Positions 52,279 to 59,701 of a stretch of DNA of 64,000 bases are shown piece by piece (position 1 is the first letter of the stretch; each line of letters begins with the position of its first letter). This DNA is from an uncultured Latescibacterota bacterium. Its GTDB lineage: Bacteria > Latescibacterota > UBA2968. The notes beneath the pieces were generated by a model that saw nothing but the letters and a program-made list of their open reading frames with translations, made no database searches and was not told the origin of the DNA. The position numbers and the translations under genes are program-made. The stretch covers positions 3,976,522-4,040,521 of the forward strand of contig OX638329.1 of assembly GCA_951812755.1 (NCBI GenBank), in the 5' to 3' direction.

Positions 52279-52799
52279 ATGCGGCAAAATCAAATACATC
52301 CATGCGTTCAAGCCGTGATAGATGAATGTGTGCAGCCGTTGAAAGCACTGGCGAAGGGGCGTTGCGCATTGAGCATCGGAGGTTCACACGGCAAGGATAT
52401 ATTTGACAACCGGTCAGATATCGATTGCGGTTAACCCCATACCCTCTGGCTCTGCGGCAGGCGATCATTGAGAAGCACATGGAATCGCTTAATTACTGGC
52501 GATCTGACTATCATTACCGGAACAAATTGGCGCGGGGCGATGTGGTCTTCCTCGCCGGCATTTCCGCACGACTGGTGCATGATATGATGCAAGTGCTCTT
52601 CGCAATCAACGAGACCTACTATGTGGGAGATGGGAACAATCTACACTATGTCGAACAGTTTGCCATTCAGCCCATAGATTTTGCTGAACGGATCAGGGCT
52701 ATCCTGTATCCCCCCCAAGTGGAAAATGTCCTGACTGTGCAGTATGAAGAAATCGTGAGACTTATCGATGAACTGGCTGCACAGGTTCACAGCCTGTGA
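52279..52799 (+). pseudogene. Nucleotidyltransferase (DUF4037-like), internally deleted and frameshifted
   Basis: 52279-52434 encodes a 51-residue start ending 'IGGSHGKDIFDNRSDIDCG' and a TAA; GGS...D-x-D is the catalytic loop of a minimal nucleotidyltransferase. In another frame, 52435-52799 encodes 'PYPLALRQAIIEKHMES' and 'VHDMMQVLFAINETYYVGDG', the C-terminal helical part of such proteins. In intact relatives more than 100 residues separate the two, so a deletion plus frameshift destroyed the gene. The 133 bp upstream (52146-52278) contain another short open stretch ('YFIPVELPRKAKDAL') that may be debris. Confidence 0.7.
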
Positions 52800-52813
52800 A
52801 AAGGATAGAAGCA

Positions 52814-53818
52814 ATGGCAGAACCAGCAAATGTAAGGCTCCATCACTATCAGGACTACGGCTGGCTCCGCGGATTTAACATTGTCCCCTCCTGGGGCGCT
52901 CGCATCGAGCAGGCCTGGTGGGACTATAGCCCGGACCGATTCCGCGAAGAGGCCGCGCTTGCAAACCAGACGCACGCCAATTGCATCCGTCTGTGGATCG
53001 AGTTCACAGCATGGATGGCAGACCCGGACGCTGTCCACGCGTCGTTCATGGATGCTGTGGCGGCCATCGATGAACTTGGCATGCGGACCATGCCATGCCT
53101 GTTCAACCGGTGGCACAGCCGCGACTACGACTACGGCGGGACTTATATCGAGGATCTGCATCGGAATTGGAACCTGAAGCTGGACTATGTTCGCGATCTG
53201 GTCGCGCCCCTTGCCGATGACGAGCGCATCCTCGTCTGGGATCTCTGCAATGAACCCCAATACCCGCGTCTGGATGCCGATTCCAACGCCAAAGAAATCG
53301 AGTGGCTGGAACGGGTAGCCGGGACAGTACGCGCGTGCGGAGCGCAGCAGCCAATCACCATTGGCGTACTGCAAATCGAGGAACAGATGGACCGACTCGC
53401 GCCACTCTGCGACGTGCTGTGCTGTCACCCTTACGGACGCACGCCCGAGCAACAGCGCGAAATGTTGGCAGTATGTGCAGCCGTACAGCAGCGCCATGGC
53501 AAGCCAATGCTCTCCAACGAGACCATTCCCGGCTGCCTTGACGATACAAAGCGCGCAGATTGTGCCCGCTGGACCATCCAGATGATGGAAGAATCGGGCT
53601 ACGGCTGGATGGGCTGGGGCATGCGGGAAGGCAGGGCAATTTCTACCCGCCGCGACCGCTACGACGGCAACGGCATCGATGGGCAGGGTTTCCACGCGTG
53701 GTTCAACGCGGATAGCTCGCTGCGCGCGGGACTGGAATTCCTGACCGAGAGGCCGACATTGCGTGCGCCATGGGTAAGGGAACCGAACCATGCGGACACA
53801 GGCGACTCGCAGCAATAG
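52814..53818 (+). CDS. GH5-like glycoside hydrolase (cellulase/mannanase-type TIM barrel)
   Basis: 334 residues from ATG 52814 (AAAAGGA ten bases upstream; GTG 52796 is possible). 'GFNIVPSWGARIEQAWWD' starts the barrel, 'VWDLCNEPQY' gives the N-E147 acid/base pair and 'PMLSNETIPG' gives the nucleophile E236, as in clan GH-A enzymes. No signal peptide, so it may act on an imported oligosaccharide. The gene is visibly more GC-rich than its neighbours. It begins just after the nucleotidyltransferase pseudogene. Confidence 0.75.
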   Translation: MAEPANVRLHHYQDYGWLRGFNIVPSWGARIEQAWWDYSPDRFREEAALANQTHANCIRLWIEFTAWMADPDAVHASFMDAVAAIDELGMRTMPCLFNRWHSRDYDYGGTYIEDLHRNWNLKLDYVRDLVAPLADDERILVWDLCNEPQYPRLDADSNAKEIEWLERVAGTVRACGAQQPITIGVLQIEEQMDRLAPLCDVLCCHPYGRTPEQQREMLAVCAAVQQRHGKPMLSNETIPGCLDDTKRADCARWTIQMMEESGYGWMGWGMREGRAISTRRDRYDGNGIDGQGFHAWFNADSSLRAGLEFLTERPTLRAPWVREPNHADTGDSQQ

Positions 53819-53858
53819 CGCGCGTCAGATCCGGATACAACCAAGGACATGATTAACC

Positions 53859-55172
53859 ATGAACCGAATCCTATTGAAACTAATGCTACTCGCTGTGCTT
53901 GTCCCCATCTCTTCGGTTTTCGCCGATGAATGGCCGCAGTGGCGGGGACCGCACCGGGACGGTGTTTGGAGCGAAACCGGGATATTGGAGGCATTTGACG
54001 GACCGGAGATCCCGATTCGTTGGCGAGTGCCAATCGGCAGCGGCTATAGCGGCCCGAGCGTCGCTGACGGGCGCGTTTACATTACTGACCGTCTCACAAA
54101 ACCGAAACAGGTCGAACGGGTTCACTGTTTCGACTGGGAAACAGGTGAATTGATTTGGTCCTTCACCTACGAGTGTGAATACCGAATTGACTATACCGCT
54201 GGCCCTCGAGCCAATGTTATCATTCATGACGGACTCGCTTACGCCTTAGGGGCGATGGGACATCTCCACTGCTTCGATGCCGCAACCGGCACGTTGAAGT
54301 GGAAAAAAGACCTCAACACCGAATACAATATTAAGATGCCAACCTGGGGAATTGCGAGCGCGCCGATTGTCGAGGGTTCACACCTCATCGTCCAAATCGG
54401 CGGCACGCCCGGAGCGTGCATCGTCGCTTTTGATCGCGAAACCGGAGCCGAAAAATGGAAAGCCCTTGAAGACAACGCATCTTACTCAGCTCCAATTGTG
54501 ATTACACAGGGTGACGAGCGGGTGCTCGTCTATTGGACAGGCGGACATATCGCTGGACTCAACCCGCAGACAGGCAGCACTCATTGGCTCCATCCGTTTC
54601 CACCGACTCGCATGGAGATCGGGATCGCAAGTCCCGTTTTTTATCAAAATGAGTTGTTTATCACTGATTTCTTTGAAGGCTCGCTGCTGCTGAAACTGAA
54701 TCCAGATAAGCCGATGATGCAATTCGGTTGGCACCGTAAGGGAAGAAATGAACGGAACACAGACGCGCTCCATTCCACGATGTCAACCCCGATCCGACTC
54801 GGCGATTACATTTACGGTGTGGATAGCTATGGCGAACTCCGCTGTCTCGATGCCCGCAACGGCGATCGGATTTGGGAAGACCTCACCGCGGTTCCGAAAG
54901 CGCGCTGGAGCAACATCCATTTTATCAAAAATGGCGATAAGGTCTGGATGTTCAATGAGCGCGGCGAACTCCTGATTACAACGCTTTCGCCGGACGGGCT
55001 GAATATCATCAGTCGCGCGAAACTGATCGAACCGACGCGCGACCAGTTGAACCGCAGAGGTGGTGTCACATGGGCGCATCCTGCGTTTGCTTATAAACAT
55101 GTGTTTGCCCGAAATGATAAAGAACTGGTTTGTGCCAGTTTGGCGAAAAGCGAAAACAGGAATGATGAATAG
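53859..55172 (+). CDS. Exported PQQ-like beta-propeller repeat protein
   Basis: 437 residues with signal peptide 1-22 (LLKLMLLAVLVPISSVFA) and then 'EWPQWRGPHRDGVWSETG', the same opening as the protein at 5451-7607. Blades include 'DWETGELIWSFTY', 'DAATGTLKWKKDL', 'DRETGAEKWKALE' and 'DARNGDRIWEDLT'. Single-domain; no quinoprotein catalytic features. Periplasmic, probably binding or assembly role. Intergenic 55173-55280 carries the leader of the next gene. Confidence 0.82.
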   Translation: MNRILLKLMLLAVLVPISSVFADEWPQWRGPHRDGVWSETGILEAFDGPEIPIRWRVPIGSGYSGPSVADGRVYITDRLTKPKQVERVHCFDWETGELIWSFTYECEYRIDYTAGPRANVIIHDGLAYALGAMGHLHCFDAATGTLKWKKDLNTEYNIKMPTWGIASAPIVEGSHLIVQIGGTPGACIVAFDRETGAEKWKALEDNASYSAPIVITQGDERVLVYWTGGHIAGLNPQTGSTHWLHPFPPTRMEIGIASPVFYQNELFITDFFEGSLLLKLNPDKPMMQFGWHRKGRNERNTDALHSTMSTPIRLGDYIYGVDSYGELRCLDARNGDRIWEDLTAVPKARWSNIHFIKNGDKVWMFNERGELLITTLSPDGLNIISRAKLIEPTRDQLNRRGGVTWAHPAFAYKHVFARNDKELVCASLAKSENRNDE

Positions 55173-55280
55173 CAGCACAGCCGTAACCGATTTGTTTGCT
55201 AATTGACAAAAACTGTGATACATTCGCACTGTAGTTTCTGCATCCCCTGAACATTAAACGACAACATAGCGAGGTAAAAA

Positions 55281-56318
55281 ATGGCAGATAAAATTCGCAT
55301 TGGTATTATTGGTGCGGGAGGTATTTTCCGGAGTCGGCATTTTCCGGGATTGGCAAAAATTGACGATGCCGAAGTCGTGGCAATATGCAACCGCAGTATA
55401 GAAAGCGGTGAAAAAGTAATAGCCGAGCAGGGCTTATCAGCCGAAGCCATGACAGACCCACAGGCATTGTTGAATCGAGACGATATCGACGCGGTAATGA
55501 TCGGCACCTGGCCGTACAAACACTGTGAATTTGTCCTCGCATCCTTAGACGCGGGCAAACACACATTTGTACAGGCGCGCATGGCGATGAACTTGCGAGA
55601 AGCCCGATTGATGTATGCCAGAAGCCGAGAAACCAATCTCGTGACCCAAATTTGTCCGGCACCCCCATGGAAAGGTGGACGTTTTTTGAGGCGGCTCATA
55701 GATGAAGGATATTTGGGCGATATCTTCCACGTCTATGTCCGCGACCTCGGCGGGCGCTATTGGGATACTGACGAACCGTTACACTGGCGACAGATCAGAC
55801 GATATTCGGGTCTGAATATCCTGGGAATGGGCATTACCGTCGAGCGCGTGGCGCGCGTATTTGGCTATATGTCAACCATAACGGCTGAAACTGAGATCTT
55901 TACCAGAGAGCGACCACTACCCGACGGGTCTGGCGATGGACCAGTTGAAACACCTGATATGGCGCATGTCATAGGCAAAATGGAAAATGGCGCGCGTGCG
56001 GCATTTCTGTTTTCGGGCGTCGCGCAATTTGGCGGAAAATCCGTCGTTGAAGCTTATGGCAGCAAAGGCACATTGATCTACGACATGGGAACGCAAATCC
56101 TCGGCGCAAAAACGGGCGATCGGCGTCCGCAACAAATTCCCATCCCCGAAGATGAAGCCGCCGAATGGACAGTGGAAGCCGATTTTATCAATGCCATCAA
56201 GGGTGGGCCTCAGGGCGACACCAGTTTTTACGAAGGCATGAAATATATGGAATTTACCGAAGCGGTTCACCGATCAACAGAGCGAGGCGGAACCGTTCGG
56301 TTGCCTTTGATTGATTAA
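55281..56318 (+). CDS. Gfo/Idh/MocA family oxidoreductase (paralogue B)
   Basis: 345 residues, paralogue of 48920-49969: same start 'MADKIRIGIIGAGGIFR', same 'HTFVQARMAMNLREA' loop replacing E-K-P, and 'PLHWRQIRRYSGLNILGMG' and 'KYMEFTEAVHRSTERGGTV' in matching places. The ribosome site gaggtaaaaa and the first 45 coding bases are identical to paralogue A, pointing to a recent shared origin or gene conversion at the 5' end. Substrate unknown. Next gene follows after 25 bp. Confidence 0.82.
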   Translation: MADKIRIGIIGAGGIFRSRHFPGLAKIDDAEVVAICNRSIESGEKVIAEQGLSAEAMTDPQALLNRDDIDAVMIGTWPYKHCEFVLASLDAGKHTFVQARMAMNLREARLMYARSRETNLVTQICPAPPWKGGRFLRRLIDEGYLGDIFHVYVRDLGGRYWDTDEPLHWRQIRRYSGLNILGMGITVERVARVFGYMSTITAETEIFTRERPLPDGSGDGPVETPDMAHVIGKMENGARAAFLFSGVAQFGGKSVVEAYGSKGTLIYDMGTQILGAKTGDRRPQQIPIPEDEAAEWTVEADFINAIKGGPQGDTSFYEGMKYMEFTEAVHRSTERGGTVRLPLID

Positions 56319-56343
56319 ATTCACCCCAATGAGGAGAACCCGC

Positions 56344-57207
56344 GTGGTCAAACTCGTAGCCTTTGACCTGGATGGAACGATCTTAAATCACAACAACACC
56401 CCATCGGATGCTTCGATGGCGGCGATTTGCGAATTGTTGGATCGCGGCGTAGCTGTAGCATCGATGAGTGGGCGCAATTTTGAGCGCAATCAAATCCCGT
56501 TTCTGAGCACCCCCAGCGTGGCCGACGCACTCTACGCCGGATGTTATAATGGCGCAATGGTTTTCGCACCCAAAACGAATGGCACACGCCAACTCATGCA
56601 CGAACAGCGTTTGCCCGATGATATATTCTTATCACTGATCCAATATGCCGATGAACGGCTCATGAATTTTGTATATTGCCGCTGTGACATAAATCGCGAG
56701 GGCCTCTGCGAAGTTTATATTACCGACCGCATGACAAAAATGAGTCGCGCAGTAGCCACAATGACCAATATGGTCTATGAAGTCGATGCCGATCTCGCAC
56801 AGCGAATACGTGCAAAAGAATTGGCAGCGTCTCCAAAAATAATGCTCTTGCCCAAACCCGGACATGCCGATGAGACAGTTGACGAATTAAAAAGTATATT
56901 CGGCGATCAAATTTACATGGCATGGGCTGTGGCGGGTCGCATCGAAATCATGCACCCAAATGTGAACAAGGGCGCAGCACTCACAGCGATTGCCAACCAT
57001 ATTGGCAGCAGACTCGATGAAGTGATGGCCGTGGGCGACGGCAATAATGATCTGCCCATGTTGCGTGCAGCCGGAACCGGTGTGTTGATGCACAACGCAG
57101 ACGCAGCAACCCATCGCGCAGTAGCAGGGAAAAATATTTTACAAACCGATCATATTGAAAACGATGGATTTGCCAAAGCCGTTCGTCGCTATGTGCTTGA
57201 AAAGTAA
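56344..57207 (+). CDS. HAD superfamily hydrolase, Cof-type (subfamily IIB)
   Basis: 287 residues from a GTG at 56344 with GAGGAG eight bases upstream; a longer frame from 56311 overlaps the preceding gene. 'LVAFDLDGTILNHNN' is motif I, 'VASMSGRNFERN' motif II, and 'VNKGAALTAIANHIG' with 'AVGDGNNDLPMLRAAG' are the Lys and acidic motifs of the Cof/sugar-phosphatase group. Cytoplasmic phosphatase, probably for a sugar phosphate or flavin-type substrate. First of a run of genes with gaps of 45 bp or less to the window end. Confidence 0.87.
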   Translation: MVKLVAFDLDGTILNHNNTPSDASMAAICELLDRGVAVASMSGRNFERNQIPFLSTPSVADALYAGCYNGAMVFAPKTNGTRQLMHEQRLPDDIFLSLIQYADERLMNFVYCRCDINREGLCEVYITDRMTKMSRAVATMTNMVYEVDADLAQRIRAKELAASPKIMLLPKPGHADETVDELKSIFGDQIYMAWAVAGRIEIMHPNVNKGAALTAIANHIGSRLDEVMAVGDGNNDLPMLRAAGTGVLMHNADAATHRAVAGKNILQTDHIENDGFAKAVRRYVLEK

Positions 57208-57221
57208 GAGGAAGGATTCTC

Positions 57222-57851
57222 ATGGGACAGACTTTAGATCTTGGTCGGCGAATAGAATTGGTGCCGATGGATACCCATTTTCACGACATCACAATTGGGC
57301 TATACCGGCAAGAAAACGCGCAGGGCACGACTTTTTGCGTTCACACATATAGCCAGATAGACGGGGCGCAAGCGCGTATTGACTCGATAAACCATGCGAT
57401 GCGAGTTTTAGGAGGAATGGAAAACACAGGCGAGGGATTGCTGCGCTTTCCGTGTGGAAGCCCACATCTGCTATCTGTGAAACGCCTATTTTTGGAATCG
57501 TGCAAACTCGGTCTGGATGACGATGTATCTATGCGTCCATTGACCATTTTGGACAAAAAATCGGGATTGCACATTTCGGCAACAGCGCAATCCAATGCCG
57601 TGTACAAAATTACGGCTGACAGCGACGAAAAAGGCGCAGACCGGCGCATTCGATTGGTAGCCGGAGGACTTGCAAAACTGGGCGAATTAGAGCAAGTGGA
57701 AGAAGATCAGGTATGCTTTGATTGCGGTATGACACACGATCCCCTCATAGGCGTTCTCATCGTACGCGCCCCCAATGTGCGATCCGTTTTAAGAGAATTG
57801 GAACAGGCTGCGAGTCGAGGCGTGCTCGCTGCCCCGAGCGCGCAAAATTAA
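57222..57851 (+). CDS. Conserved-looking protein of unknown function
   Basis: 209 residues with AGAGGAAGG before the ATG. Mixed alpha/beta composition. Notable segments: 'ELVPMDTHFHDITIGLYR' (H-F-H near the N-terminus), 'FCVHTYSQIDGAQARIDSI', 'GLLRFPCGSPHLLSVKRLFLE' and 'QVCFDCGMTHDP' (C-x-x-C near 167-170). No signal peptide or membrane helix. I do not recognise the family. Its position, 14 bp after the HAD phosphatase and 43 bp before the methyltransferase cluster, suggests it belongs to that operon. Confidence 0.6.
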   Translation: MGQTLDLGRRIELVPMDTHFHDITIGLYRQENAQGTTFCVHTYSQIDGAQARIDSINHAMRVLGGMENTGEGLLRFPCGSPHLLSVKRLFLESCKLGLDDDVSMRPLTILDKKSGLHISATAQSNAVYKITADSDEKGADRRIRLVAGGLAKLGELEQVEEDQVCFDCGMTHDPLIGVLIVRAPNVRSVLRELEQAASRGVLAAPSAQN

Positions 57852-57894
57852 ACGCCTTCAGCCTCTCACGTCTTACCTTTTTTGGAGTCCTAAT

Positions 57895-58947
57895 ATGCAC
57901 GACCAGACAATAAAATCAATGAAACCGCGCGACCGCGTATTGGCGGCACTCAATCGGGCACCTGTAGATCGCACCCCAACGTGTAACCCGACCTCGGTTG
58001 CAACCGTGGAGTTAATGGACCTGGTAGATGCGCCATTTCCAAACGCCAATCGCGAGCCAGAACTCATGGCGCGGCTGGCGGCAACGGGTTATACCGAATT
58101 GGGATTTGACACGATAATGCCGGTATTTACGATTATTCAAGAATCGTCGGCACTGGGATGCAAAATCCAGTGGGAGCAAAAAGACAACTGGCCCACGGTA
58201 AAAATGAAAGAGCCAATATGGCACAAGGCAGATGATATTGAAATCCCGTCAAACTTATTGACCCATCCCGATACAAAATGCGTGCTGGACGCGATTGGCA
58301 TATTGCGAAAAGAATACGGCGACGAAGTGGCGATTATCGGCAAAACAATGGGCCCCTGGTCCCTGGCCTATCACTGTTTTGGCGTAGAGGATTTTTTGCT
58401 CCTATCATTGGACGACCCGGATCACACGCGGCAAATTCTGGACAAATTAAAAGAAGTAACCGTCGAATTTGGCGTGGCGCAAATTGAAGCAGGCGCCGAC
58501 GCCCTGACCCTGCCAGATCACGCAACGGGTGATCTGGTCAGCGGCGATTATTACGACCGGTATTTGCGCGAATTGCACATCGAATTTGCCGATCGTATCC
58601 CTATTCCACTGATTTTGCATATATGCGGACGCACAGTTGATCGGATGGAATACATCGCGCAAACGGGCATGGCGGCATTCCACTACGATTCCAAAAACGA
58701 TCCGGATGAGTCAATTGACATCACAAAGGAACGAATCGCACTGGTCGGCAACATCAACAATCCGGAAACGCTATTTTCAAAAGAGCCGGAAACCGTAAGA
58801 GAAGAGGTATATAAAAACCTGGACGCCGGTGTGAATCTAATCGGGCCTGAATGCGCGATTCCGTTGCAGACATCCATCGAAAATTTGAAAGAAATCCCCA
58901 AAGCGATCGTGGACTGGCATGCGGAGGAAAAGAGAGTTCATGGCTGA
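57895..58947 (+). CDS. Uroporphyrinogen decarboxylase (URO-D) family methyltransferase, MtaA/CmuA-like
   Basis: 350 residues. 'MKPRDRVLAALNRAPVDRTP' is the typical N-terminus of URO-D-fold methyltransferases. 'LILHICGRTVDRMEYIA' has the zinc ligands H242-x-C244, which true UROD lacks, and 'LVGNINNPETLF' with a final Cys (in 'GPECAIPL') completes the site. The enzyme should move a methyl group between a small substrate and a corrinoid protein. It overlaps the corrinoid-protein gene by 8 bp, confirming the pairing. In this family some members use coenzyme M, others methylated substrates; which applies here is not visible. Confidence 0.82.
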   Translation: MHDQTIKSMKPRDRVLAALNRAPVDRTPTCNPTSVATVELMDLVDAPFPNANREPELMARLAATGYTELGFDTIMPVFTIIQESSALGCKIQWEQKDNWPTVKMKEPIWHKADDIEIPSNLLTHPDTKCVLDAIGILRKEYGDEVAIIGKTMGPWSLAYHCFGVEDFLLLSLDDPDHTRQILDKLKEVTVEFGVAQIEAGADALTLPDHATGDLVSGDYYDRYLRELHIEFADRIPIPLILHICGRTVDRMEYIAQTGMAAFHYDSKNDPDESIDITKERIALVGNINNPETLFSKEPETVREEVYKNLDAGVNLIGPECAIPLQTSIENLKEIPKAIVDWHAEEKRVHG

Positions 58948-59701
58948 ATTATCCGATATCCAAAATGAGTTTATCAAAGAAGAAATAGAAGAATTTTTAG
59001 AACGCCCCGATGAGATCCAGCGCAATATCGATCTGTTCGCAAACGCGAGTCCCGATATGCAGGATATTGCCGCCTCATTAATCGATGGCGCGCATCACGA
59101 TGTCGATCAATTGACACAAGATGCCCTGAACGCAGGCGTGGGCGCGCTGGAAATTATGGATGATGGCTTGATTGCCGGCATGGGCATTGTGGGAATTAAG
59201 TTTAGAGAAAATTTTATTTTTGTACCCGAAGTCCTCGCATGTGCCCGCGCGATGAAAGCGGGGATGGCACATATTGAACCCATTTTGTCAGCCTCGGGCG
59301 TCGAACCGGCAGGTACGGTCATTATGGGCACGGTGAAAGGCGATTTGCACGATATTGGCAAAAATTTGTGTATCATGATGTTGCGCGGCGCTGGATTTAT
59401 CGTCCACGACCTCGGCGTGGATACATCCGAAGACGAGTTTATGGATGCCGTCGAAGAACACGAAGCCAATTTACTGGGCATGTCGGCGCTGTTGACCACG
59501 ACAATGCCGAATATGGGCAAGACAATTGAGGCATTTATTGACGAAGATTTGCGAGACGATGTAAAAATTATGGTAGGCGGCGCCCCTGTGACACAGGAAT
59601 TTGCCGATGACATGGGTGCGGATGGATACGGCGAAAACGCCCTGGACTGCGTGGAACTGGCTGTACAATTGTTGAAGGAGTGGGAGAAGGAGAATGAGTG
59701 A
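58940..59701 (+). CDS. Corrinoid (B12-binding) methyltransferase protein, MtaC/MtbC-like
   Basis: 253 residues from ATG 58940. A helical cap domain (1-~110: 'ALNAGVGALEIMDDGLIAGMGIVG', 'FVPEVLACARAMKAGMAHI') precedes the Rossmann-like B12 domain with D135-x-H137-x-x-G140 in 'KGDLHDIGKN' (His coordinates cobalt), 'MSALLTTTMPNMGKTI' and 'IMVGGAPVTQEFADDMGAD'. It carries the methyl group as methylcobalamin between two methyltransferases. Overlaps 8 bp with genes on both sides. The extra N-terminal ~40 residues ('EEEIEEFLERPDEIQRN') are longer than usual. Confidence 0.92.
   Translation: MAELSDIQNEFIKEEIEEFLERPDEIQRNIDLFANASPDMQDIAASLIDGAHHDVDQLTQDALNAGVGALEIMDDGLIAGMGIVGIKFRENFIFVPEVLACARAMKAGMAHIEPILSASGVEPAGTVIMGTVKGDLHDIGKNLCIMMLRGAGFIVHDLGVDTSEDEFMDAVEEHEANLLGMSALLTTTMPNMGKTIEAFIDEDLRDDVKIMVGGAPVTQEFADDMGADGYGENALDCVELAVQLLKEWEKENE

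Noticed and set aside
57852-57894. Possible cobalamin riboswitch before the corrinoid genes
   Set aside because: The gap is only 43 bp and the preceding gaps are no longer; a B12 riboswitch needs about 150-200 bases and no B12-box was seen.
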